Positions 35,260-44,008 of a stretch of DNA of 64,000 nucleotides are shown here, in pieces. Position numbers and translations under genes: made by a program. Location: assembly GCF_011050415.1 (NCBI RefSeq), contig NZ_DRFS01000008.1:1-64000 (forward strand), in the 5' to 3' direction. Numbering within the stretch: position 1 is the first letter of the stretch; each line of letters begins with the position of its first letter. The DNA comes from Halomonas sp. Lineage in GTDB: Bacteria > Pseudomonadota > Gammaproteobacteria > Pseudomonadales > Halomonadaceae. Under the pieces are notes generated by a model that had not been told where the DNA came from, did not search any database, and was given only the letters and a program-made list of their open reading frames with translations.

Positions 35260-36581
35260 ACGTCGTTTTCTGCCTGTTCTGTTAATTTTTGCATATCAGG
35301 ATGGGTCTTCTCCTCCTCAGCCATGCCGAGCTCGCGCCATTCAGTGCCCTTTTCGACAATTCCTTCAAAGGATTTGAGATGAGCATGAGGAATCCGTGGC
35401 TCCACTCGACCTATCACTGGACCACCGTCTCTCACCTTTTTGGCTGCTTCAACCATCTGGCGCCGAAACTCCACAATGGCTACGTCACTTGCACCCAGCA
35501 CGTCATCAGAACGATCTGCTATTGAACCCATAGTTTCCCACATCGCAATATCCTGGTTTGGAATGCCACGAATGCCGGTAAAACTCTCACCGGTTTTCAT
35601 CAGGATGCGATCCTGCCAATAATTGTTTTCGAAAGTCCGAAATCGGTTAAACTGCGCGTCCAGGTCAATGCCAATCTGCATGCCCAGAAACTTGCGCCAA
35701 GTTTCCCGATCTGGAGTAGTAGCGGAATTACCCCAGGCGATGAAATGAAACGCTGTATGTGTGTCGTCAATTGGAATATGTAAAATTGCTACGTCGTAAC
35801 GATTGTTCGGGGGGATTTGGACAGTGAACGGCGCTAGAAACAGAGTGGTACGGATATATTCGTGCGTTTTGGCGTCTTTTATGGGTCGGCGAATAGCTGC
35901 GTAACGGAAACCAAACGGTGTCTTCTGCAATTGCAACTTGGGTGCCCGGTCGGTCGAAGGGCGGTACCACTTTTCATCGTCAGCTTCAGCCGATGCCTTA
36001 CGAGCTGGCACCATATCTGTGGAATGCAGCGTAGATGAGTGGGCTGAATCTATTGCACCTTCTAAAATTTGCGCCCAGTTGCAGTCAATCTTGGCTTTTG
36101 CAATGGATACTTTAGTATCGGGTGTTGGCTGAAATACCGGCGCTTCGAATTCTGGTACGTTTTCTTGATCGCCCATGTATACCCAAACAAAACCCGCTGC
36201 CTCATGTGTTTTATAAGCTTTGTGCTTAACTTTTTCGGTCATTCCTGAGCTGCTCGGCTCGGAGGGCATTTCTAGAATGTTACCTTCAACATCAACTTTC
36301 CAACCATGGTAGAGGCACCGAAGCCCACATTCTTCATTGCGCCCCAAAGCAAGTGAAGCACGTCGATGAGGGCATCGCTCATCGAGTACCCCTACTCTGC
36401 CATCTGTGTCTCGAAATGCGACCAGATCTTCACCCAGTAAGCGTAATCGAACTGGTACTCCGTCGGCTTCATTGACTTCCTCTGATAAGCACGCGGGCAG
36501 CCAATGGCTGCGCATGATTTTTCCCATCGGAGCGTTGCCTTCTACCCGACAGAGTAAATCGTTGTCTGCATGCGATAACAT
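35256..36581 (-). CDS. pht3: Phthalate 4,5-dioxygenase oxygenase component (Rieske)
   Basis: A 441-aa Rieske non-heme iron oxygenase alpha subunit, cytoplasmic. Rieske ligands are Cys70-Pro-His72 (CPHRRAS) and Cys89-x2-His92 (CLYHGWKVD). The mononuclear iron site is EGAIDSAHSSTLHSTDM. The extended C-terminus with RIPHAHLKSFEG is typical of phthalate 4,5-dioxygenases (OphA2/Pht3), which lack a small subunit. First gene of the leftward phthalate unit, coupled to the decarboxylase. Its reductase partner lies at 25824-26795. The upstream region holds a perfect dyad at 36659-36678. Confidence 0.9.
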   Translation of the reverse strand: MLSHADNDLLCRVEGNAPMGKIMRSHWLPACLSEEVNEADGVPVRLRLLGEDLVAFRDTDGRVGVLDERCPHRRASLALGRNEECGLRCLYHGWKVDVEGNILEMPSEPSSSGMTEKVKHKAYKTHEAAGFVWVYMGDQENVPEFEAPVFQPTPDTKVSIAKAKIDCNWAQILEGAIDSAHSSTLHSTDMVPARKASAEADDEKWYRPSTDRAPKLQLQKTPFGFRYAAIRRPIKDAKTHEYIRTTLFLAPFTVQIPPNNRYDVAILHIPIDDTHTAFHFIAWGNSATTPDRETWRKFLGMQIGIDLDAQFNRFRTFENNYWQDRILMKTGESFTGIRGIPNQDIAMWETMGSIADRSDDVLGASDVAIVEFRRQMVEAAKKVRDGGPVIGRVEPRIPHAHLKSFEGIVEKGTEWRELGMAEEEKTHPDMQKLTEQAENDV

Positions 36582-36658
36582 AGCTAAAACCTCATTATTG
36601 TTAATATTAATTCATTGCCAAAATGAAATGTTAAATTTTAATAACGGACTCACACAAC

Positions 36659-36678
36659 AAACTTAGCTATCTAAGTTT
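36659..36678. promoter_or_regulatory. Perfect dyad upstream of the phthalate oxygenase gene
   Basis: AAACTTAG and CTAAGTTT flank CTAT, an 8-bp perfect inverted repeat in an A/T-rich stretch 78 bp before the pht3 ATG. Size and symmetry fit a MarR operator. One arm recurs upstream of pht2. Confidence 0.45.
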
Positions 36679-36776
36679 AAAAGTCAAGTAAAAAATAACA
36701 CGCCTGAACGTCAGCAAAGTCTTTGAGATGAGAGATCAACTCACTAACTGACGTCTAGAGCCCTTGAGTGGGTCAT

Positions 36777-36794
36777 TGAGGCTGTAGAAAAACC
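36777..36794 (+). repeat. Left terminal inverted repeat of the IS1182-family element
   Basis: TGAGGCTGTAGAAAAACC, an exact inverted match to 38659-38676. Confidence 0.85.
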
Positions 36795-36848
36795 CCACTG
36801 ACGGCTAAGTTTTGGTAGGATCGAGGAAATAGACGAGGAGTGGTCAGC

Positions 36849-38495
36849 ATGCCGCGCTTCAAAGCTTATAACTACGATCAGAACGCCATGGTGGTGATTA
36901 ACTACCAAGATCAACTCCAACCCGGCACCTTTGAACACGCGGTGCACTACCTGATCGAGCACAAGCTCGACTTATCCGTTTTCCATCCCAAGTACCGCAA
37001 CGGTGCGACCGGTCGGCTGGCCTATGATCCGGCTATCCTGCTTAAGATTATCCTGTTTGCTTACTCACAAGGCATCACTTCCAGTCGCGAGATGCAGTGG
37101 AGCTGCGAGACCAATATTATTTTCAAAGCCCTTTCCTGCGATACCGTGCCCCACTTCACCACACTGGCCAGCTTCGTCAGTCGACATGCCGATGAGATTG
37201 AAGCGCTGTTCGAACAAGTGCTGCTGGTGTGCCACGAACAAGGCTTGTTGGGTAACGAACTCTTTGCGATTGATGGCTGCAAGATGTCCTCCGATGCCTC
37301 AAAAGAGTGGTCTGGCACGTTCAAAGAATTGGACGAGAAACGTGAGAAACTGAGAGGCCTAATTCGGCATCACCTACTGGAGCACTACGCGCGTGATGAG
37401 GCGAGACGGAAGCCGATCTGGATCGGGATATCCGACGGGCCAAGACGATTCTCTCGCTAGATGCCGCCATGAACAAAGTAGATCGTTTCCTAAAGACGCA
37501 CAGCCCAAGGACGGGCCGGGGGAAGCGAATCAAGGAAGTGAAGAGCAACCTCACTGATAACGAAAGTGCCAAAATGACGACAAACAAGGTCACGATCCAA
37601 GGCTATAACGGCGTCGCCACGGTGGATAAAAAGCACCAGATCATCATTGATGCTCAGGCTTTCGGCGAAGGCCAGGAACACCACACTTTGCAGCCCGTAC
37701 TGGAAACGGTCGAAGCCCGGTTTAAGAAACTGGGGATAGCGGAAAACATCTACCAAAAAGGGACTGTCGTCACCGCCGATACCGGTTTCGCCAATGACAA
37801 ATTTATCGGGAATAAATTTGAACAGCCGCAGGCTGGCCCGGAAGGCGAGTCTCATGGATGAGACGAGTAAACCCAATATGAAGTACCTTCACGAACGACA
37901 GACCAACGGCTACATCCCCGATAATCAGTTCCGCAGCCGAGATCCGAAATTTACCGACCAGAAAAGCAAATACGGTAAGCGCCACCAGAACTTACCAGAT
38001 AAAGGCTGGCGAGAGACGATGCCAGCCAGCGCGTTCCAATTTGATCCTGCAAAGCTAACGTGTATCTGCCCAACGGGCGAAAAGTTGACCTATAGAGGTC
38101 AACGGGAAACCGATCATGGCCAGACCCGAGTGCACTTCGAGGGGCGTTTGCTGCAATGTCGGCACTGCCCAAAAAAATACCACTGTATGCAGAACCCGAG
38201 CTCTGCCGACCATCGCAAGGGAGCTGGTCGACAAGTGTCTTTTATTATCGAGAACAAACGCTTACCCAATTACACGGACTGGATGAAGCATCGGGTTGAT
38301 AGCCCGAAGGGCAAAGAGATTTACAGCCATCGCATGTCAGTCGTAGAGCCTGTATTCGGTAACATTGGCACGACGAAAAAACTGAACCGTTTCAGCCTTC
38401 GGGGTAAGAAAAAGGTGCAAGGTCAGTGGCAGCTCTACTGCTTGGTGCATAATATTGAGAAGTTAGCGAATTATGGTCATTTGGCCGCGTCATGA
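36849..38495 (+). pseudogene. IS1182-family transposase, frameshifted
   Basis: The frame starts at ATG 36849 (MPRFKAYNYDQ, GAGGAG upstream) and runs to a stop at 37460. About 40 nt earlier, around 37410, the correct frame shifts by one base and continues as EADLDRDIRRAKTILSLDAA through TADTGFAN near 37795. A roughly 80-nt insertion (37800-37880) interrupts it. The last part, NMKYLHERQTNGYIPDNQFR through VVEPVFGNIGTTKKLNRFSL and the Cys-rich CRHCPKKYHC region, is intact to 38495. With one frameshift and one insertion the transposase should be inactive. Confidence 0.85.
37849..37864. repeat. Short perfect inverted repeat inside the transposase insertion
   Basis: GTCTCAT-GG-ATGAGAC lies within the approximately 80-nt segment that has no counterpart in normal IS1182 transposases. 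It looks like a REP-type hairpin or the end of a small mobile sequence. The family could not be named from sequence alone. Confidence 0.45.
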
Positions 38496-38658
38496 AGGGC
38501 TTAGAGTGGGATAAGTGGCTTTCTAAGAGTAGACGACCGTCTTCAACAAGCTTTAGCTGGGCGTTCAAGTGGCTAAATGCCGAGATTAAGATTACTCAAC
38601 CAGATGACTGGCTGAGTAAGTAAATTAAGACGAGAGATGGTGGAGACGGCTCGAAATC

Positions 38659-38676
38659 GGTTTTTCTACAGCCTCA
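38659..38676 (-). repeat. Right terminal inverted repeat of the IS1182-family element
   Basis: GGTTTTTCTACAGCCTCA, an exact inverted match to 36777-36794. Confidence 0.85.
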
Positions 38677-38728
38677 TTAGCGCAAGAGCACTCGTTGTCC
38701 GTGCTCGAAGTTGGTGGATGTGTAGTGG

Positions 38729-38822
38729 TCAACTAATCCCGGACAGTAATTTAAGATTTTCCTCAGCCACAACGGGAGGCATGCCATCGTTAAACGAGTG
38801 AGGGCGCTGCTGGTAAGTCAGT
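38729..38822 (-). pseudogene. IS3-family transposase (OrfB) C-terminal relic
   Basis: On the minus strand the frame reads QQRPHSFNDGMPPVVAEENL and ends KLLSGIS-stop, the typical end of IS3-family integrase-type transposases. The TGTAGTGGTCAACTAATCCC after the stop (38721 onward) looks like the IS terminus. The rest of the element is missing. Confidence 0.65.
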
Positions 38823-38921
38823 CCCCTGGTCTTTGATACTTGCTTCGGCATTCTGAAATGCCCCGATAGTTACCAGTGTGCATTATGTTGCACTGACCGA
38901 TTAAATCTACCCCCAGGCCAA

Positions 38922-39009
38922 TTAGGATGCCCAGTACAAGAGAAACCGGCTTAAAAGCCGAGTTTTCCGCATAGGACGTTTGCACAACGGCCCCAGAGGT
39001 TTGCGACAT
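38922..39009 (-). pseudogene. 5' relic of the DASS transporter gene
   Basis: The first 30 or so codons (MSQTSGAVVQTSYAENSAFK, then PVSLVLGILIGLGV) match the N-terminus of the DASS protein encoded at 15492-16994, and the similarity continues through its leader to about 39106. The remainder of the gene is absent. This is a second copy of the junction upstream of DASS, diverged by roughly 15-20% by eye. Confidence 0.8.
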
Positions 39010-39343
39010 GGTAGTTACCTGCAGAGGAATAACAGTACAGGTGAGTGTTGCGACTGACGAGCCGAGTCGCCAATACCTCTCAGGTTGATATGCATACCTA
39101 ATCGAGCCATTTATTTAAAAACGTGAATCTCTTTATAGGCTTAAAAAATCAACTGGTTAATAGTTTATAAGTGACTATTTCGGAAGTTGGCACATCCTTA
39201 AATTTTGCACGGGATAGGGTATATTCACTTAAATTGAGACGTATCGCTTACAACTAATAGATGAACTAACTCTTTTGCCGGTGTAAGCCACCTGCGAGTA
39301 GTTGCAAGGCAAAGCACCGCGCGACTCTTTTAGGGAGTGCCAC

Positions 39344-40010
39344 ATGCATGTAGATACCGCCATCACCAGCCGCAAATCGGTGCGTCGTTATCTCGTCACC
39401 CCCGTCGAGCGCGCAACGATTATGCACATAGCAGATTGCTAGCCGCGCGCCCAGCGGTAGCAATATCCAGCCGTGGAAAGTGCATGTGGTGGCGGGGGCC
39501 GCTAAAGACCAGCTGTGCCAGCGGTTATTAGACGCCGTTGATCACGGCAAAAGCAATACACCTGAGTATCACTACTACCCGCAGAACTGGTTTGAACCCT
39601 ACCTGGAGCGCCGTCGTCGCTGTGGCTTTGGTCTCTATGCAACGCTGGGCATTGGCCGCGACGATAAAGCCAAGCGCGAAGCCCAGGCGCGGAGGAATTT
39701 TCAGTTGTTTGATGCGCCCGTAGGGCTTTTCATCACGATGGATCGTCGCCTGGAAACCGGCAGTTTTATGGACTGCGGCATGTTTATCCAAAGTGTGATG
39801 CTGGCCGCCCGTGGCCAAGGGCTGCATACCTGCCCGCAGGCTGCCTTTGCTTGGTACCACTCAATTATTCGCGATGAGCTTAAGTTGGATGAAAACTCGC
39901 TACTGCTCTGCGGCATAGCCCTGGGCTACGAAGACATGCAGGCACCCGAAAACGGCTTTATTACCGAGCGAGAAAGTGCTGAGAATTTCACTACATTTCA
40001 TGGTGTTTAA
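39344..40010 (+). pseudogene. Second nitroreductase copy, frameshifted
   Basis: Over 90% similar by eye to the gene at 23928-24596. The start ATG at 39344 and the AGGGAG site are kept, but two bases are lost near 39436: MHILDIASRAPS becomes MHIADC-stop. The frame resumes correctly at ASRAPSGSNIQPWK and is open to the TAA at 40008-40010. An internal reinitiation at GTG/ATG codons near 39480 would lack the FMN phosphate-binding N-terminus. A decayed copy of the usual hairpin follows at about 40015-40036. Confidence 0.8.
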
Positions 40011-40069
40011 GCACAAAAAAGCCCAAGCAGATGCTTGAGCAAGGAGGAAAACTGGTAAAAGGCTAAGCA

Positions 40070-40138
40070 CTACTCAAACAACTCATAGGGCAAACCGACA
40101 TAGTTTTCTGAGCTAGTATCCAGACCGATAGTTGAGAA
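40070..40138 (-). pseudogene. pobA 3' relic
   Basis: Read on the minus strand, this gives [18 protein letters not shown] and stop, matching the PobA C-terminus [18 protein letters not shown] encoded near 46087. Only about 20 codons remain. It faces the nitroreductase pseudogene, reproducing the nitroreductase/pobA junction seen at 45962-46150. Confidence 0.8.
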
Positions 40139-40190
40139 AGGGCATGGTCACCTAGGAAGACATCGCTACTATTAATTGACTTGGATGTTC

Positions 40191-42080
40191 TCAGCGAGTC
40201 TTCGTCATAAAGTTTGAGAAGAACTGGGTAAGCTCATCAAACCCATCGAGCGGAAGCACAAGCGAGACGTATTGATCCGGACGTACCACCACAAGCGCGC
40301 CAGCGCCACGATCAATACCACGTAGATCGAAGATATCCTGGTCGGTATCCAGCACCGGGGCATGGGCTTTCTGGTAGTCCTGAAGGCCGAGGGTGCCCTT
40401 ATGTGGTTTAAGAACATCGTGCATATCGGCCCAGTCCACCTCAAGGTGCGATTGCTGGATGATGCCGTGAATATCGAAGACCGCATCAGGATCGGCCCCT
40501 TGTGGGGTGAATCGACGGATCGGCGAAGCGTCGCTAGCAAGGTAGTCCATCAGTGCGTTAAACCGCGACCCCGGGCTTCTCGGGTCGACCATGTCGGCGA
40601 AGGCGTAGAGCCGCCAGCGGCCGTCGGCGCGATGGACATGCCCGAGATGGGTCTGCCTGGCATCGCCGAGCCGGATCACCTCGGCCGAATGGAACCGCCG
40701 CCCGGGTGGGAAGCCGGTGGCCAAGTGCAGGTGGGTATCGTCACCGGTGAGCAGGTCCGGTGCGTAGTGGGTGGCAAACCCGGCGGTGAACTCACTGTTA
40801 GTGACAAACTGGCGCTGCACCTCAGCCAGGCCTTTCATGGCGGCCTGCGGGTCGTCGGCGTCTTGCGCAGCACCGATCGCCCTTGACCAGCGGGTATCCA
40901 TCTCGATTAGATTCTCGGCGATGACGTGACGCTCGGCATTGTAGGTGTGTAGTAGGCTGGCTGGGCTGCGCCCCTGCAGCACCGAGATCAGCTTCCAGCC
41001 CAGGTTGAAAGTGTCCTGCATCGACACGTTCATGCCCTGGCCGGCCTTGGCGGTGTGGGTGTGGCAGGCATCGCCGGCGATAAAGACCCGTGGCGTGCGA
41101 CTCTCCATCTGGTCGTCATCGACATCGTCGAACTTGTCAGTGACCCGGTGGCCGACACGGTAGACGGAGAACCAGACGGTCTCCTTCACCTCGAAGGTGT
41201 AAGGCGCCAGGACCGCCTGGGCCTTGGCCAGCACATCATCCTTGGTCAGCCAGGCATCCGGGGCGATGTTACCCATGTCGACGTAGAGCCGGACCATATA
41301 GCCGCCTTCACGCGGGATCAGCAGGATATTGCCCGCGTCGGCGGATTGAATCGTGCACTTGAAGCGGATGTCCGGGAAGTCGGTCACCGCCAGCACGTCC
41401 ATCACGCCCCACGCCTTGTCTTCGCCGTGGCCTTGCGGTACACGACCGATGGAATCGCGCACGACACTGTGCGCACCGTCGCAGCCGACCACATGCTTCG
41501 CCCGAACGGTGACCTCGCCATCCGGCGTGTTGAGGATAACGGTGACTCGCTCATCGGCGGCCTCGGGGACTTCTACCTTGACCGTCTCATGACTATAGTC
41601 GACCCCCAGGCGGCTGGGAGAGTTGTGCATGTATTCCAGCAGGAAGTCGAGTAGTCGAGCCTGGTTAACAATCACGTGCGGAAACTCGGAAAGTCCGTCG
41701 CGAACGTCCTGAACACGACCGAGGCGAGTGATCCGAGCCTTGTCACCGCCGTCCGGGCCCCAGAAGTGAGTCTCGTTAATCCAGTAGGCCTCACTGGTCA
41801 ACCGCTGGGCCAGGCCAAAGGCCTCGAACATCTCGACCGTACGGCAGGCGATACCATCGGCACGCCCCACTTCTAGCGGCCCCTCAGCCTTCTCCACGAC
41901 GCGGGTGACAATCTCGGGGAATGTCGAAAGCTGGGCGGCCAGCAGCAGTCCGGCTGGGCCGGTACCGACGATCAAGACATCGACCTCCTCGGGAAGCGGC
42001 CCCTGCTTGGCACTGCGCCCTTCTGCCAGGGGGTGAATTCGCGGATCGCCACTGCGGTAACCGTCGAGGAAGTACTGCAT
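40191..42080 (-). CDS. mobA: 3-hydroxybenzoate 4-monooxygenase (FAD, phenol hydroxylase-like)
   Basis: A 629-aa flavoprotein monooxygenase with FAD motif VDVLIVGTGPAGLLLA near residue 36, DG motif VVGCDGAHSVVRDS, second FAD motif VFIAGDACHTHTAKAGQGMNVSMQD near residue 345, and a C-terminal thioredoxin-like domain with GALVVVRPDQYVSL. Length and motifs match MobA-type 3-hydroxybenzoate 4-hydroxylases, which yield protocatechuate. It is divergent from a TRAP transporter operon and MarR gene. A dead N-terminal fragment of a related gene is at 56793-57026. Confidence 0.84.
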   Translation of the reverse strand: MQYFLDGYRSGDPRIHPLAEGRSAKQGPLPEEVDVLIVGTGPAGLLLAAQLSTFPEIVTRVVEKAEGPLEVGRADGIACRTVEMFEAFGLAQRLTSEAYWINETHFWGPDGGDKARITRLGRVQDVRDGLSEFPHVIVNQARLLDFLLEYMHNSPSRLGVDYSHETVKVEVPEAADERVTVILNTPDGEVTVRAKHVVGCDGAHSVVRDSIGRVPQGHGEDKAWGVMDVLAVTDFPDIRFKCTIQSADAGNILLIPREGGYMVRLYVDMGNIAPDAWLTKDDVLAKAQAVLAPYTFEVKETVWFSVYRVGHRVTDKFDDVDDDQMESRTPRVFIAGDACHTHTAKAGQGMNVSMQDTFNLGWKLISVLQGRSPASLLHTYNAERHVIAENLIEMDTRWSRAIGAAQDADDPQAAMKGLAEVQRQFVTNSEFTAGFATHYAPDLLTGDDTHLHLATGFPPGRRFHSAEVIRLGDARQTHLGHVHRADGRWRLYAFADMVDPRSPGSRFNALMDYLASDASPIRRFTPQGADPDAVFDIHGIIQQSHLEVDWADMHDVLKPHKGTLGLQDYQKAHAPVLDTDQDIFDLRGIDRGAGALVVVRPDQYVSLVLPLDGFDELTQFFSNFMTKTR

Positions 42081-42171
42081 CTGCTCGCTCCATCCCGTGT
42101 GTTACGGGTTTTCGTTGTTAAAAGTCCCTCAAGGGGCTGGGGCATATCTGATTTAGCAATCAGCCATCGCT

Positions 42172-42193
42172 ATATTAATCAGTATTGTGATCA
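42172..42193. promoter_or_regulatory. Conserved MarR-type site near mobA
   Basis: This 22-nt stretch contains TATTGTGATCA and matches the region 56744-56765 upstream of the dead mobA copy at 20 of 22 positions, in the same orientation relative to the gene. It lies 92-113 bp before the mobA start. It also shares an 11-nt core with the palindrome at 42297-42323. Confidence 0.55.
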
Positions 42194-42296
42194 ATTCAAT
42201 GGCGGGCAATTAGACTTTCCTCCAAGGCCAAGCGTACTTTGCGGCAGAATTGGGTGAGCTATTACCCTATCTATGTATCGACCTTCGGATAATTGA

Positions 42297-42323
42297 TCAT
42301 TATTGTGATCATCACAATAATGA
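42297..42323. promoter_or_regulatory. Perfect 27-bp palindrome upstream of the TRAP operon
   Basis: TCATTATTGTGAT, a central C at 42310, and ATCACAATAATGA form a palindrome without mismatch. It lies 107-133 bp upstream of the dctP ATG. The symmetry strongly suggests a dimeric regulator; the linked MarR protein (45410-45883) is the natural candidate. Confidence 0.65.
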
Positions 42324-42429
42324 CGCATATCAAGAATCAATCATCCGCATGCCTTGACCTTCTCGACTTTGATAGATACATGGTCAGGCAATTGCCCTCC
42401 CCCAGCGACAAATGACAAGAGAGTTAACA

Positions 42430-43437
42430 ATGATAATTACCTCACACGTTTCGTGCCGCCATACCCTAAGCATAACGCTGCTTTCAGCCACTTTGCTCCT
42501 CGTTAGCACACCGCTCATGGCCAAGGAACTTCGCTTAGGTTTGATCACTCCTCCACAGCACATCTGGACGCAAACCGCTGAGCGCTTTGCCGACGAGGTT
42601 GCCGAGCGCAGCGACGGTGAATTGACTGTAGCGCTATTTCCTTCTGGTCAAATGGGTGATGAGTCAGCGATGTTTTCGCAAATGGAAACAGGCTTACTCG
42701 ACATGGGCATTATGACAGCTGCATTAACTAGCCAACGCGAACCATCGGTAGTCGGTTGGTTTACGCCGTTTCAATTTAATAGTGTGGCCCAGGCGGCCGA
42801 AGTGGCCGATACCGATGCAGCCCAGCAGATGCTTAGGAATTTAGAAAACAAAGGTCTTCACGCCTTTGGCTACACATTTGCGGGCATGCGTCACATTTTG
42901 ATGCGTGACGAGCAAATAGAAAGTGCAGCGGATGTTGCTGGCAAAAATATGCGCATTATCCCCTTTTCAGCGATGAACGCTTGGTGGCGAGCGGTCGACG
43001 CTCGACCAATGCCGATCAGTTTGCCGGATGTTTATCAAGGTCTACAGAACGGTATGCTAGATGGCGTGGATATCGATCTTGATGCTTTAGTGGGGTCTGG
43101 CTTTTACGAGGTCGCCGAACATCTCACGCTGACCAATCACATGGCCTTCCCTGCCGTGTCGGTAATGAGCCAGGCCACGCGCGCCTCGCTCTCTGATGAT
43201 GAGCGCCAATTGATAGACGCCGCCATGGAGGATGCGCTGGCTTGGGGTATTGAGGCACAAATAGAAGCGGAAGAACGTAATCTGACCATGCTCGAAGACC
43301 GCATTAATGTGTATACGCTCGAAAGCGCTGAAGACGCTTTCAGCACGGCGAACCAAGCGTTCGCTGAGCGCTTTGGTGACCATCCGCTTATCCAAGCATT
43401 CCAGCAACAGTCCACCGAACTCCTTAACGCTGAATAA
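42430..43437 (+). CDS. TRAP solute-binding protein (DctP family)
   Basis: A 335-aa periplasmic protein with signal peptide (TLSITLLSATLLLVSTPLMA) and DctP fold: KELRLGLITPPQHIWTQTAERFADEVAERSDGEL, the conserved Arg in GKNMRIIPF and YQGLQNGMLDGVDID. ATG at 42430 is preferred over 42412, since the signal peptide starts there. First gene of a dctP-dctQ-dctM operon divergent from mobA; 3-hydroxybenzoate is the likely ligand. Confidence 0.87.
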   Translation: MIITSHVSCRHTLSITLLSATLLLVSTPLMAKELRLGLITPPQHIWTQTAERFADEVAERSDGELTVALFPSGQMGDESAMFSQMETGLLDMGIMTAALTSQREPSVVGWFTPFQFNSVAQAAEVADTDAAQQMLRNLENKGLHAFGYTFAGMRHILMRDEQIESAADVAGKNMRIIPFSAMNAWWRAVDARPMPISLPDVYQGLQNGMLDGVDIDLDALVGSGFYEVAEHLTLTNHMAFPAVSVMSQATRASLSDDERQLIDAAMEDALAWGIEAQIEAEERNLTMLEDRINVYTLESAEDAFSTANQAFAERFGDHPLIQAFQQQSTELLNAE

Positions 43438-43485
43438 AACGCGTCGGGGCGCTTCTGCGCCCCGAACCAAAGAGGCGTACCCAAG

Positions 43486-44004
43486 ATGCATTTTCCCCAA
43501 GACACCTGGCTAACCAAGGCGAGCCGACAGCTAGCCAGGGTTGAACAGCTGCTCTGCAACGTACTGATAATAGCTTTTAGCGCGTTGCTTATTGCTAATG
43601 TTTTCGCACGATACGTACTCAACAGCCCACTTTTTTTTGCCAATGAGCTAGCCGTCTATATTCTGATTTGGATGGCGTTTCTCGCCATCTCTATCGCCAT
43701 ACATAACGACCAGCACGTACGTTTGACCATGCTGATTGCGATACTGCCTAAAGCGGCTCAGCGCGTTTGCTATTGGCTTACCGAGCTGATCTGCCTGGCG
43801 ATAATGGTTACTGTCCTGTGGTACGCCATCGCTTGGCTGCGGTCACCTTCGATCCACTACGATATCGCTATTACGCTCGATTGGCCCAAGTGGCACTTCT
43901 ATCTCATCGTGCCGCTTTTCTGTGTCACATCGATTTTTCACCTCGTCGCTAGGCTTTTTGATCGCTCGCGAGCGAGTTTCGTCCTAGCCAACGACGAGGA
44001 GTAA
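43486..44004 (+). CDS. TRAP small permease (DctQ family)
   Basis: A 172-aa protein with four hydrophobic helices. It contains the family block RYVLNSPLFFANELAVYILIWMAFLAISIAIHNDQHVRL. It lies 48 bp after dctP and 4 bp before dctM, as usual in three-gene TRAP operons. Confidence 0.86.
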   Translation: MHFPQDTWLTKASRQLARVEQLLCNVLIIAFSALLIANVFARYVLNSPLFFANELAVYILIWMAFLAISIAIHNDQHVRLTMLIAILPKAAQRVCYWLTELICLAIMVTVLWYAIAWLRSPSIHYDIAITLDWPKWHFYLIVPLFCVTSIFHLVARLFDRSRASFVLANDEE

Positions 44005-44008
44005 CCCT

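Larger units (their letters stand above)
36777..38676 (+). mobile_element. IS1182-family insertion sequence with broken transposase
   Basis: A 1900-bp element bounded by perfect 18-bp inverted repeats (36777-36794 and 38659-38676). The flanking four bases, TCAT on the left and TTAG on the right, do not form a target duplication, so the element or its flanks have recombined since insertion. It marks the right edge of the phthalate island and the start of the scar zone at 38.7-40.1 kb. Confidence 0.85.
42081..42429. other. Divergent control region of mobA and the TRAP operon
   Basis: About 350 bp, A/T-rich after 42150, with no gene. It contains the operator-like sites at 42172-42193 and 42297-42323, one nearer each gene, and must hold both promoters. 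Confidence 0.7.

Noticed and set aside
39480..40010. Intact shorter nitroreductase from an internal start
   Set aside because: It would lack the N-terminal FMN-binding residues, and comparison with the copy at 23928 shows a 2-nt deletion, so it is treated as a pseudogene.
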